In this document: one piece after another, positions 1 to 7,558 of the stretch
Layout of the letters: each line of letters opens with the position of its first letter
How positions within the stretch are numbered: the stretch's first letter is position 1
DNA from: Herbihabitans rhizosphaerae
Lineage (GTDB): Bacteria > Actinomycetota > Actinomycetes > Mycobacteriales > Pseudonocardiaceae
NCBI RefSeq assembly: GCF_004216555.1
Contig: NZ_SGWQ01000020.1
Location: 1 to 37,027, forward strand
Direction of reading: 5' to 3'
Length of the DNA stretch: 37,027 nucleotides
Position numbers and translations under genes: made by a program
Notes under the pieces: generated by a model
The model's database searches: none
Seen by the model: the letters and a program-made list of their open reading frames with translations, nothing else
What the model was told of the DNA's origin: nothing

Positions 1-89
1 CGGTCCCATCCCGAACCCGGAAGCTAAGCCCTCCAGCGCCGATGGTACTGCACTCGAGAGGGTGTGGGAGAGTAGGACACCGCCGGACT
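1..89 (+). rRNA. rrf: 5S ribosomal RNA, 3' part
   Basis: The window opens inside a 5S rRNA. The bases read like the standard actinobacterial 5S 3' two thirds, with the CCCGAACCCGGAAGCTAAGC core near the start and a GGGAGAGTAGGACACCGCCG segment near the end. The 5' end and the rest of the rrn operon lie left of the window. The 3' end is placed just before a short T-rich spacer and a strong terminator. Confidence 0.95.
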
Positions 90-98
90 TCTTTTGTC

Positions 99-155
99 GT
101 TGAGGCCTGTTGGCTCCCCGAAAATCGGGTTGAGCCGACAGGCCTCAACGCTTTT
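99..155 (+). terminator. rrn operon intrinsic terminator
   Basis: Arms at 99-116 and 132-149 pair over 18 positions, 17 Watson-Crick and one G-U. The 15-base loop can itself form a small CCCGA/TCGGG hairpin. A CTTTT tract follows at 151-155. This is a classical Rho-independent terminator ending the ribosomal RNA transcript. Confidence 0.93.
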
Positions 156-212
156 CTGTGCCCGCTGGGCGCCGCGATTCGGTTCGCTGCGCGGCGGGCC
201 GTAGACTGGCCA

Positions 213-230
213 GGAACTACCTGGAACTAC
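213..230 (+). promoter_or_regulatory. tandem GGAACTAC repeat, possible ECF-type -35
   Basis: GGAACTAC occurs at 213-220 and again at 223-230, two bases apart, about 70 bases upstream of the TPR gene start. GGAAC is the -35 core recognised by many actinobacterial ECF sigma factors, and a GTT lies 16 bases after the second copy. The spacing is a little short for the known consensus, so this is only a candidate promoter element. Confidence 0.3.
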
Positions 231-292
231 AGAGCGACCGACGGTTGACGCGCCGCAAGGGTGGCGGGGTGACCCGTATTTCGAGAGGGAAC

Positions 293-2338
293 ATGATGGC
301 CGAGTTCGGGCGGCGCGAGGAGACCGGCGGGGACAACGCCGGCTCTGGGTCGGATGACGGAGCGGCGCGCCGTTCTGAGGCTCAGGGTGCGCCTGGGGGC
401 CGCGGTCGCGGAAACGACCAGCGAGGCCGGTCGGGCGACCGGTGGCAGGGCCGCGGTGACCGGCGTGACGATCGCGGCGGCAAGCGATACGGCGACAAGG
501 GCGAGCGATCCGGTGGTTACCGGGGTCGCCGCGACGACGACAATCGCTCGGGCGGCGACCGGCCGTACCGACGAGACACCCCCGGCGGCAGCGGGAGCCG
601 TGACCAGCGCGAACGCCGCGACTACAGCGGAGGATCGGCCGACAACCGGGATCGCGGTCGGGACAACACGGGGTACCGCGGCCGGCGCGACGACGACGGC
701 GACCGCGGGCGAAGCTCCGGTAGTCGCGACGGCGGCAACCGGGACCGGTCGGACCGGCGTGAGGGTGGCTATCGAGGCCGGCCCTCCGACAGCCGAGCTG
801 GCACTGGTTACCGAGGTGGTTCCTCCTCGGACAGCCGCGCGGGTGGCAGCTACCGAGGTGGTTCCTCCGATAGCCGGAGCGGTGGCGGTTATCGCGGCGG
901 TTCCTCTGACGGCCGAAGCGGCGGTAGCTATCGGGACCGGAAGTCTGACGATCGCAGCAGCAGTAGCAGCTATCGCGATCGGTCCTCGGATCGGCGTGAG
1001 GGCTACCGGAGCGGTTCTTCCGACAGCCGAACCGGCAGTGGTTACCGCGGCGGTTCCTCGGATCGGCGTGAAGGTGGCTACCGCGGTGGCTCGTCGGACA
1101 GCCGGAGTAGCGGTGGTTACCGCGGCGGGTCGTCCGATCGGCGTGAAGGTGGCTACCGCGGCGGTTCTTCCGACAGCAAGAGTGGCGGCGGTTACCGAGG
1201 TGGTTCCTCTGACGGCCGAAGTAGCGGTAGCTATCGGGACCGGAAATCTGACGATCGCAGCAGCAGTGGCAGCTACCGCGACCGATCATCCGATCGGCGT
1301 GAAGGCGGCTACCGAGGCAAGCCGTCGAGCAGCCGGGACGACCGCGGCGAGCGCCGTGGTGGTCGCCCAGACGGAGATCGGCCCGGTGGCTACCGGGGCA
1401 GCAAGCCCAGCGGTGACTCGAAGCGCAGCTGGTCCGACGACCGGCGTGGATCGGCCAAGGGAACGGATGATCGACCCGACCGGCGCCCCGATTCCGATCG
1501 GCCGCGCCGGGAGTGGAGCGACCGCAAACGTGACGACCGACCTGGCGGGGATCGCCGAGACCGGCCCGACCGGTCGCACGAACGCCGGGACCGCGACGAC
1601 TTCCGGGACAAACGGCGCGACGGCGATGACGACCGTCGCCCCGCGGTCACCGGCCCAGACCTGCCCGAGGGCGCCGAGATCTCCGCGCTCGACCCGCAAG
1701 CCCGCCAGGAACTTCGCACGTTGTCCAAGTCCGTCGCCGACTCGGTCGGCGGGCACCTGGCCGCCATCGGCATGCTGATCGACACCGATCCGGCTGCGGC
1801 ACTCGAACACGCGAGGTTCGCGCGGGCCAGGGCGTCACGCGTCTCGGTCGTGCGCGAGGCGGCCGGCATGGCGGCCTACCACGCCGGCGAGTACGCCGAG
1901 GCGCTGTCCGAGCTGCGCGCCGCCAAGCGGATGAACGCCAACGTCGCGCACCTCGCGGTGCTGGCCGACTGCGAGCGGGCGCTCGGACGGCCGGAGCGGG
2001 CGCTGGACCTGGCCAAGGAGGCGCCGGCCGATCTGGACGCCGAGGTAGCCGTCGAGCTGCGCATCGTCGCCGCGGGCGCACGCCGTGACATGGGCCAGCT
2101 CGACGCCGCCGTCGTGGGCCTGCAGGGTGACGATCTCGACGAAAAGCGCCGCGATCCGTGGAGCGCGCGACTGTTCTACGCCTACGCGGACAATCTGCTC
2201 GCCGCGGGCCGCAGCGACGAGGCGATCCACTGGTTCCTCACCGCCGCCGAGGCCGACGACGAGGAGGAGACCGACGCGGCCGATCGCGCGTTCGAACTCG
2301 GTGCGGCCCTGCAGAACCCGGAGGACAGCCCGACGTGA
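293..2338 (+). CDS. TPR-domain protein with long Arg/Gly/Ser repeat N-terminus
   Basis: 681 residues. The start is the ATG at 293, directly after GAGAGGGA; an adjacent ATG at 296 is possible. Residues 1 to about 450 are low complexity and almost certainly disordered: rich in Arg, Gly, Ser, Asp and Tyr, with SSDRREGGYRGGSSDS-like units between roughly 156 and 343. From about residue 455 a folded helical domain begins, with TPR-like helix pairs (for example AAYHAGEYAEALSELRAAKR). By gene order this is the equivalent of M. tuberculosis Rv1691, about 250 residues, which corresponds to the C-terminal part only. RGG-like tails commonly bind RNA, and the gene sits next to an rRNA operon and upstream of the rRNA methylase TlyA, so an RNA-related role is plausible but inferred. 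It overlaps the next gene by GTGA. Confidence 0.9.
   Translation: MMAEFGRREETGGDNAGSGSDDGAARRSEAQGAPGGRGRGNDQRGRSGDRWQGRGDRRDDRGGKRYGDKGERSGGYRGRRDDDNRSGGDRPYRRDTPGGSGSRDQRERRDYSGGSADNRDRGRDNTGYRGRRDDDGDRGRSSGSRDGGNRDRSDRREGGYRGRPSDSRAGTGYRGGSSSDSRAGGSYRGGSSDSRSGGGYRGGSSDGRSGGSYRDRKSDDRSSSSSYRDRSSDRREGYRSGSSDSRTGSGYRGGSSDRREGGYRGGSSDSRSSGGYRGGSSDRREGGYRGGSSDSKSGGGYRGGSSDGRSSGSYRDRKSDDRSSSGSYRDRSSDRREGGYRGKPSSSRDDRGERRGGRPDGDRPGGYRGSKPSGDSKRSWSDDRRGSAKGTDDRPDRRPDSDRPRREWSDRKRDDRPGGDRRDRPDRSHERRDRDDFRDKRRDGDDDRRPAVTGPDLPEGAEISALDPQARQELRTLSKSVADSVGGHLAAIGMLIDTDPAAALEHARFARARASRVSVVREAAGMAAYHAGEYAEALSELRAAKRMNANVAHLAVLADCERALGRPERALDLAKEAPADLDAEVAVELRIVAAGARRDMGQLDAAVVGLQGDDLDEKRRDPWSARLFYAYADNLLAAGRSDEAIHWFLTAAEADDEEETDAADRAFELGAALQNPEDSPT
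760..1320 (+). repeat. in-frame tandem coding repeats with 303-bp segmental duplication
   Basis: The DNA repeats in units of about 13 codons (GYRGGSSDSRSGG-like) inside the TPR gene. Above this short period there is a longer one: the block beginning GGTTCCTCTGACGGCCGAAG at 899 recurs at 1202, exactly 303 bp (101 codons) later, and the match continues for over 100 bases with few changes. All copies stay in frame. This is expansion by in-frame duplication, not a CRISPR array. Confidence 0.85.
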
Positions 2339-3324
2339 CCTTGCTCGACCACTACGACGCGCTGCTGCTGGACCTCGACGGCACCGTCTACCGCGGCGCG
2401 GAGGCGGTGCCCGGCGCCTCGGAGGCCGTCGTGGCGGCGCACGAGCGCGGGATCGCCGTCCGGTTCGTCACCAACAACGCCTCGCGCGCACCCGAAGCCG
2501 TGGCCGAGTCGCTGCGGGCGATCGGCGTGCCGGCCGATCCGGGCGAGGTGAGCACGAGCGCCCAGGCCGGCGCCGCGCTGGCCGGTGAGAAGGTGCCACC
2601 CGGCTCCCGCGTCCTGGTGATCGGCAGCGAGGCGCTGGAACACGAGATCGTGGCCGCCGGGCTGGTCCCGGTCCGCGAGTTCGGCGACGGCGTGGCGGTC
2701 GTCGTGCAGGGCTTGTCGAAGGACACCGGCTGGCGCGACCTGGCGGAGGCGTGCCTCGCGGTCAAGGCCGGCGTGCTGTGGATCGCGTGCAATCTCGACC
2801 CGACGCTGCCGACTGAACGCGGTGAGGTGATCGGCAACGGCTCGATGGTGGCCGCCGTGCGCAACGCGACCGGCGAGAACCCGATCGTGGCGGGCAAGCC
2901 GGCCCGCCCGCTGATGGACATCGCGACCCGATCAGCGGGCGCGCGACGGCCGCTGGTGATCGGCGACCGGCTGGACACCGACATCGCCGGCGGGGTCGGC
3001 GCGGGTCTGGACTCGATGCTCGTGCTGTCCGGCGTCACCACGCCGTCCGACCTGCTGGCGGCCGGCGACGACGAGCGGCCGAGGTTCGTCGCGGACAGCA
3101 TCGCCGGTGTGCACGGCGAGCTTGCCGACCTGGAGATCGGCCCGCGCGAGGACTGGCCGGTGATCGTCGAGAACGGCACCGGTCGCGTCGAGTGGCGGGG
3201 CAGTGGCACACCGGAGCCGCTCGACCTGCTCCGCGCCCTGGCCGCGCACGACGGCCCGGTTCGTGCGGGTGACGACACGACGAGGGCCACCCTGAAAATG
3301 CTGGGTGTCGGTGAAGTCGGATAG
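2335..3324 (+). CDS. HAD-superfamily (NagD-type, class IIA) phosphatase
   Basis: 329 residues from a GTG at 2335 whose last bases form the stop of the TPR gene. HAD motif I is LLDLDGTVYRG (nucleophile D13, acid/base D15). Motif II is the VTNNASR stretch, motif III includes K188 in GKPARP, and motif IV is GDRLDTD (D211). The cap lies between motifs II and III, as in class IIA enzymes. The syntenic M. tuberculosis protein Rv1692 is described as a glycerol-3-phosphate phosphatase in lipid recycling. That substrate is reasonable here but is an inference. A tail of about 90 residues follows the HAD core. Confidence 0.92.
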   Translation: MTLLDHYDALLLDLDGTVYRGAEAVPGASEAVVAAHERGIAVRFVTNNASRAPEAVAESLRAIGVPADPGEVSTSAQAGAALAGEKVPPGSRVLVIGSEALEHEIVAAGLVPVREFGDGVAVVVQGLSKDTGWRDLAEACLAVKAGVLWIACNLDPTLPTERGEVIGNGSMVAAVRNATGENPIVAGKPARPLMDIATRSAGARRPLVIGDRLDTDIAGGVGAGLDSMLVLSGVTTPSDLLAAGDDERPRFVADSIAGVHGELADLEIGPREDWPVIVENGTGRVEWRGSGTPEPLDLLRALAAHDGPVRAGDDTTRATLKMLGVGEVG

Positions 3325-3532
3325 CGTGGTGGACGTGCAGCACGAGCCGGAGACACCGGACATGATCGCGCGGCCGGTCCCTGGGCCGCCGCCGTCGCCC
3401 ACCGCCGCGATCGACGCGGCGCTCGAACGGCTCGACGGCCTGGACGACGTGCCGCTGCCCGAGCATGTCGCCCGTTTCGACGCCGCGCACGTCGCGCTCA
3501 CCGACGCGCTGTCGAGCATCGACAAGGGCTAG
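3305..3532 (+). CDS. small conserved acidic protein (Rv1693 position)
   Basis: Up to 75 residues between the phosphatase and tlyA. The reading frame opens at GTG 3305, inside the previous gene. Further in-frame starts exist at 3326, 3329, 3335 and ATG 3362. The last has GGAG nine bases upstream and gives 56 residues, close to the 58 of Rv1693, so it may be the real start. A Pro-rich stretch precedes two predicted helices (ALERLDGLDDVPL, then ARFDAAHVALTDALSSI). There is no signal peptide or membrane segment. The function is unknown. It ends two bases before the tlyA start. Confidence 0.7.
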   Translation: MSVKSDSVVDVQHEPETPDMIARPVPGPPPSPTAAIDAALERLDGLDDVPLPEHVARFDAAHVALTDALSSIDKG

Positions 3533-3534
3533 CC

Positions 3535-4347
3535 GTGCCGAAGAGGGCGCGGCTCGACGCTGAGCTGGTCCGCCGAGGGCTCGCCAGATCACGGGATCAC
3601 GCGCAGGCCCTGATCGCCGACGGCAAGGTGACCGTTCGCGGCATGGTCGCCACCAAGGCCGCGACCGCCGTGGACACCGATTCTCCTGTGCTGGTCAGGG
3701 AAACCGACGATCCGGGCTGGGCGTCGCGCGGCGCGCACAAGCTCCTCGGCGCGCTCGAGCGGTTCAAGCCTGAGGGGCTCGCCGTCGACGGGAAACGCTG
3801 TCTGGACGCCGGTGCCTCCACCGGCGGATTCACCGACGTGCTGCTGCGCGGGGGCGCGACCGAGGTGGTGGCCGTCGACGTCGGACGCGGTCAGCTCGAC
3901 TGGCGGCTGCGCACCGACGAGCGGGTGCGCGTGCATGACCGCACCAACGTGCGGACTCTGACACCGGAGGACATCGGCGGCCGGGTCGACCTGGTGGTGG
4001 CCGACCTGTCGTTCATCTCGCTGCGGCTGGTGCTGCCGGCGCTCGCCGCGTGCGCCGACGAGCACGCCGATCTGCTGCCGATGGTGAAGCCGCAGTTCGA
4101 GGTGGGCAAGGAGCGGCTCGGCTCCGGCGGGGTGGTGCGCGAGCGGACGCTGCGCGCCGAGGTGGTGCTGCGCGTGCTGGACGCGGCCGGCGAGCTGGGC
4201 CTGGCCACGCGCGGTGTGGTGGCGAGCCCGCTGCCCGGGCCGGCGGGCAACGTGGAGTACTTCGCCTGGCTGCGCGCCGACGGGTCCGTTGATCATGATC
4301 GGGCCGAGCGGCTGGTCGAAGCGGCGGTGCTGGAGGGGCCCCAATGA
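3535..4347 (+). CDS. tlyA: TlyA family rRNA 2'-O-methyltransferase
   Basis: 270 residues from GTG 3535. Residues 1-60 form an S4 RNA-binding domain (LDAELVRRGLARSRDHAQAL). The FtsJ-like methyltransferase domain follows, with ASRGAHKL, the S-adenosylmethionine-binding loop CLDAGASTGGFTD, ADLSFISL and MVKPQFEVGKE, which supply the K-D-K-type catalytic residues. In mycobacteria TlyA 2'-O-methylates cytidines in 16S and 23S rRNA and is needed for capreomycin susceptibility. Length and motifs fit the family fully. The stop overlaps the nadK start as ATGA. Confidence 0.95.
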   Translation: MPKRARLDAELVRRGLARSRDHAQALIADGKVTVRGMVATKAATAVDTDSPVLVRETDDPGWASRGAHKLLGALERFKPEGLAVDGKRCLDAGASTGGFTDVLLRGGATEVVAVDVGRGQLDWRLRTDERVRVHDRTNVRTLTPEDIGGRVDLVVADLSFISLRLVLPALAACADEHADLLPMVKPQFEVGKERLGSGGVVRERTLRAEVVLRVLDAAGELGLATRGVVASPLPGPAGNVEYFAWLRADGSVDHDRAERLVEAAVLEGPQ

Positions 4348-5231
4348 CAGATCGCGAAATCCTGCTCGTGGTGCACACCGGGCGGGAGGGCAACGTGAGC
4401 ACGGCCGAGCAGGTGGCCGGCGCGTTCGCGGACGCGGGTGTGCGGGTGCGCGTGCTTCCCGACGAGGCGGCGCATCTCGATCCGACCTGCTACTCCTCGG
4501 TGGTCGGCATCGGCCCGGACGCGGCGGCCGGCGTCGAGCTGGTGTTCGTGCTCGGTGGGGACGGCACGCTGCTGCGCGCCGCGGAGCTGGCACGGCCGGC
4601 GCGGGTGCCGGTGCTCGGCGTGAACCTGGGCCGGGTCGGCTTCCTCGCGGAGGCCGATCCCGACGCGCTCGCGGAGACCGTGCAGCTCGTCGTCGACCGG
4701 CACTACGAGGTCGAGGAGCGGATGACCGTCGAGGTGACGGCGACGCACGGCGGCGAGGTGATGGCCGCGACCTGGGCGCTCAACGAGGCCAGCGTGGAGA
4801 AGAGCAGCCGGGAGCGCATCCTGGACGTGCGCATCGAGGTGGACGACCGCCCGGTGCAGTCGTTCGGCTGTGACGGCGTGCTGTGCGCGACGCCGACCGG
4901 CTCGACCGCGTACGCGTACTCCGCCGGCGGGCCGATCGTCTGGCCGGACGTGCAGGCGCTGCTGGTCGTGCCGAGCAACGCGCACGCCATGTTCTCCCGG
5001 CCGCTGGTGGTGTCACCCGATTCGGTGGTGGCGCTCGAAGTGGACCCGGCGGGTCACCCGGCTGTGCTGTGCTGCGACGGCAGGCGCACGTTCGAACTGC
5101 CGCCCGGCTCACGGGTGGAGGTGATCGGCGGCACCGTGCCGGTGCGGCTGGTGCGGCTGCGCGAGGGCCCGTTCACCGACCGGCTGGTGCGCAAGTTCGA
5201 GCTGCCCGTGCAGGGCTGGCGCAGCCGTTAA
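4344..5231 (+). CDS. nadK: NAD kinase
   Basis: 295 residues; the ATG at 4344 overlaps the tlyA stop and GGAGGGG lies just upstream. It phosphorylates NAD to NADP. The NAD-kinase signature LGGDGTLLRAAEL has the GGDGT loop at residues 71-75. GVNLGRVGFLAE, LNEASVEK and the nucleotide-binding stretch DGVLCATPTGSTAYAYSAGG follow, all typical of PpnK/NadK (Rv1695). A terminator begins within its last codons and separates it from the convergent gene. Confidence 0.96.
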   Translation: MTDREILLVVHTGREGNVSTAEQVAGAFADAGVRVRVLPDEAAHLDPTCYSSVVGIGPDAAAGVELVFVLGGDGTLLRAAELARPARVPVLGVNLGRVGFLAEADPDALAETVQLVVDRHYEVEERMTVEVTATHGGEVMAATWALNEASVEKSSRERILDVRIEVDDRPVQSFGCDGVLCATPTGSTAYAYSAGGPIVWPDVQALLVVPSNAHAMFSRPLVVSPDSVVALEVDPAGHPAVLCCDGRRTFELPPGSRVEVIGGTVPVRLVRLREGPFTDRLVRKFELPVQGWRSR

Positions 5232-5246
5232 GCCGCGCCAGCCCTG
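5211..5246. terminator. bidirectional terminator between nadK and the convergent gene
   Basis: CAGGGCTGGCGC (5211-5222) and GCGCCAGCCCTG (5235-5246) form a perfect 12-bp stem. The 12-base loop contains the nadK stop codon. There is no T-tract, which is common for actinobacterial terminators. It lies between two gene ends that face each other, so it can serve both. Confidence 0.75.
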
Positions 5247-5250
5247 AGGT

Positions 5251-5610
5251 TCACCGTGGTCGGCGGGCCAGCGTGCCGAGGTCGTCGCCGGTGATCACGC
5301 GGTACTCCTCGGCGGCCGGGTGCCCGTAGTCGGTCACCTGGATCCGCACCCGCTCGGGGCTCGCCTCCTGCAGCAGGCAGCTGTACCACTCGCCGCCGTC
5401 GCGGAACCACCACTTCTCGGCGAGCACCGCCAGGCCGACGGCCAGCACGTGCGCCTCGGCGTCGGCGTGCGAGGTCGGCGTGCCGAGCGGAGCGCCGAAC
5501 ACCGTGGTCGGCAGCCACTGGCCGTCGCACGGATGCACATAGCCCATCAGCTCGCCGTCATCGTGGCGGATGACCTCCTGCGGCCCTGGCGAACTCACTG
5601 TCGTGTTCAT
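5251..5610 (-). CDS. hypothetical protein, 119 residues
   Basis: The start at 5610 (minus strand) has a strong GGGAGG about eight bases upstream. The protein begins MNTTVSSPGPQEVIRHDDGE and contains KWWFRDGGEWYSCLLQE and VTDYGHPAAEEYRV. There is no signal peptide, membrane segment or motif I recognise. It is convergent with nadK and divergent from recN, so it interrupts the nadK-recN pair that is adjacent in mycobacteria. The good ribosome binding site and balanced composition make it likely to be real. Its function is unknown. Confidence 0.75.
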   Translation of the reverse strand: MNTTVSSPGPQEVIRHDDGELMGYVHPCDGQWLPTTVFGAPLGTPTSHADAEAHVLAVGLAVLAEKWWFRDGGEWYSCLLQEASPERVRIQVTDYGHPAAEEYRVITGDDLGTLARRPR

Positions 5611-5736
5611 AGCGGCTACCTCCCTTCGTGTTCGTCGACCGGACGGGAAGACATGGTGCGGCCTCACCCCACGTGAGGTGCAACCGAATTCCACCCTTCT
5701 GTGGACGGACTCACAGGAAATCGGTGACGGCGTGCC

Positions 5737-5785
5737 TGTGGATAGGTTCACCCGCTGGTCGCTGTCACCCGCTAGGGTCGCGGTC
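5737..5785 (+). promoter_or_regulatory. recN promoter, likely leaderless, with DnaA-box-like site
   Basis: TAGGGT at 5773-5778 matches the actinobacterial -10 pattern TANNNT, seven bases before the recN GTG, which puts transcription start at or next to the start codon. No good -35 is visible. TGTGGATAG at 5737-5745 differs by one base from the DnaA box TGTGGATAA. I found no convincing LexA/SOS box of the TCGAAC-N4-GTTCGA type. Confidence 0.5.
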
Positions 5786-7558
5786 GTGCTGGCCGAGATG
5801 CGCATCCAAGGCCTCGGCGTGATCGACGAGGCCACGCTCGAACCCCACTCCGGATTCACCGTCGTGACCGGGGAAACCGGTGCTGGCAAGACGATGGTGG
5901 TCACCGGGCTGCACCTGCTCTCCGGTGGGCGTTCGGACGCCTCCCGGGTGCGCAGTGGCGCGCCGAAAGCGACGGTGGAGGGCGTGTTCACCGACGTGGC
6001 GGGCCCTGGGGCCGCGGTCGCCACCGACGCCGGAGCCGACGTCGAGGAGGACGGCAGCCTGATCGCCCTGCGGTCGGTGACCGCGGACGGCCGATCACGC
6101 GCGCACCTAGGCGGGCGGTCGGTGCCGGTCGGCGTGCTGTCCGATCTGTCCGAGCACCTGATCGCGGTGCACGGTCAGAACGACCAACTGAAACTGCTGC
6201 GTCCGGCCGACCAGCGCGCGATGATCGACCGGTTCGCCGGCGAGGATCTGGCCGGCACGCTCACCGAGTACCGCCGCGTCCGCGAGGAATGGCTGTCGGT
6301 CAGCGAGGAGCTGATCGAGCGCACCAGTCGCGCCCGCGAGCTGGCCCGCGAGGCCGATCTGTTGCGGCACGGGCTGAACGAGATCGAGTCCGTCGACCCC
6401 AAGCCGGGGGAGGACGACGAACTGGTCACCGAGGCGAAGCGGCTGGCCGACGTCGATCAGCTTCGTGCGGCCGCCACCGGAGCCCAGCTCGCCACGTCCG
6501 GCTCACCCGACGGTGACCCGGATTCCCCTGGCGCGCTGGGGCTTCTGGGTGAGGCGCGCCGCCATCTGTCCAGTGTGGACGATCCGAAGCTGCGCGAGCT
6601 GGAGCCGAGGCTGGCCGAGATCGGCCTGCTGCTGGCCGACGTCGCCGGCGAGATCACGTCCTACGTGGACAATCTCGAGGCCGACCCGCAGCGGCTGGAG
6701 CAGGTGCTGGCCCGGCAGGCCCAGTTGAAGCAGCTCACCCGCAAGTACGCCGCCGACGTCGACGGTGTGCTCCAGTGGGCGAGTGACGCCGCCGCCAGGC
6801 TGGCCGGTCTGGACACCTCGGAGGAGGCGCTCGCCGCGCTGGCCGCCCGCCGTGACGAGCTGGCCGTCGAGGTGGCCGAGCACGCGAAAACCCTGACCGC
6901 GCAACGGATCGAGTCGGCGGAGGAGCTGTCCAAGGCGGTCAGCGAGGAGCTGGGCAGCCTGGCCATGGGGCAGGCCACGATCGACGTGACCGTGCGCCCG
7001 AAGCCGGCCGAGCGGGACGACAAGCTCGCGCTGACCGTCGACGGTGATCCGGTGCACGCCGGGCCGGACGGTGTCGACGAGGTGGAGATCAGGCTCCGCG
7101 CACACTCCGGCGCGCAGCCGCTGCCGATCCACAAGGCGGCATCGGGCGGCGAGTTGTCCCGTGTGATGCTGGCCATCGAGGTGGTGCTGGCGCACGCCGA
7201 TCCGGTGCCGACGCTGGTGTTCGACGAGGTGGACGCCGGGGTCGGCGGCCGGGCCGCGGTGGAGATCGGCCGGCGGCTGGCCCGGCTCGCGCGCACCCAT
7301 CAAGTGCTCGTGGTGACCCACCTCGCCCAGGTCGCGGCGTTCGCCGACCGGCACGTGATCGTGGACAAGAGCGAGGTGTTCACCCGCAGCTCGGTGCGCA
7401 CCCTTGGCGACGACGACCGGGTGATCGAGCTGGCCAGGATGCTCGCCGGCATGGAGTCCACGCAGACCGGCCGGGCGCACGCCGAGGAGCTGCTTGCCTT
7501 GGCGGACAAGGACAAGCGGTGGGCGGAGGCGGGCAGCAAGAAGCGCCGCAAGAAGTGA
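5786..7558 (+). CDS. recN: DNA repair protein RecN
   Basis: 590 residues from GTG 5786; the reading frame is open further upstream, but the family usually begins (M)LAEMRIQGLGVIDEA, which fixes this start. It is an SMC-like ATPase for double-strand break repair. Walker A is GETGAGKT (K35). A long coiled-coil middle follows. The ABC signature is ASGGELSRVMLAIE and Walker B is TLVFDEVDAGVGG near residue 480, followed by the switch histidine in VVTHLAQVAAFAD. Length matches Rv1696 (587). Its stop overlaps the next gene as GTGA, so the two are probably co-translated. Confidence 0.96.
   Translation: MLAEMRIQGLGVIDEATLEPHSGFTVVTGETGAGKTMVVTGLHLLSGGRSDASRVRSGAPKATVEGVFTDVAGPGAAVATDAGADVEEDGSLIALRSVTADGRSRAHLGGRSVPVGVLSDLSEHLIAVHGQNDQLKLLRPADQRAMIDRFAGEDLAGTLTEYRRVREEWLSVSEELIERTSRARELAREADLLRHGLNEIESVDPKPGEDDELVTEAKRLADVDQLRAAATGAQLATSGSPDGDPDSPGALGLLGEARRHLSSVDDPKLRELEPRLAEIGLLLADVAGEITSYVDNLEADPQRLEQVLARQAQLKQLTRKYAADVDGVLQWASDAAARLAGLDTSEEALAALAARRDELAVEVAEHAKTLTAQRIESAEELSKAVSEELGSLAMGQATIDVTVRPKPAERDDKLALTVDGDPVHAGPDGVDEVEIRLRAHSGAQPLPIHKAASGGELSRVMLAIEVVLAHADPVPTLVFDEVDAGVGGRAAVEIGRRLARLARTHQVLVVTHLAQVAAFADRHVIVDKSEVFTRSSVRTLGDDDRVIELARMLAGMESTQTGRAHAEELLALADKDKRWAEAGSKKRRKK

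Noticed and set aside
24-1289. Long minus-strand open frame (421 codons) over the 5S rRNA end and the TPR gene
   Set aside because: It runs through rRNA and a terminator and its product is Arg/His/Cys-rich with no natural composition. It is the antisense of the low-complexity repeats.
760-1320. CRISPR-like array
   Set aside because: The repeats are uneven, have no unique spacers and stay in frame as protein repeats.
354-1778. Second plus-strand frame of 474 codons inside the TPR gene
   Set aside because: An Ala/Thr/Val-only product created by the repeated codons in the +1 frame. The main frame has the ribosome binding site and continues into the TPR domain.
5251-5785. SOS box upstream of recN
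   Set aside because: I found no TCGAAC-N4-GTTCGA-like palindrome in the spacer.
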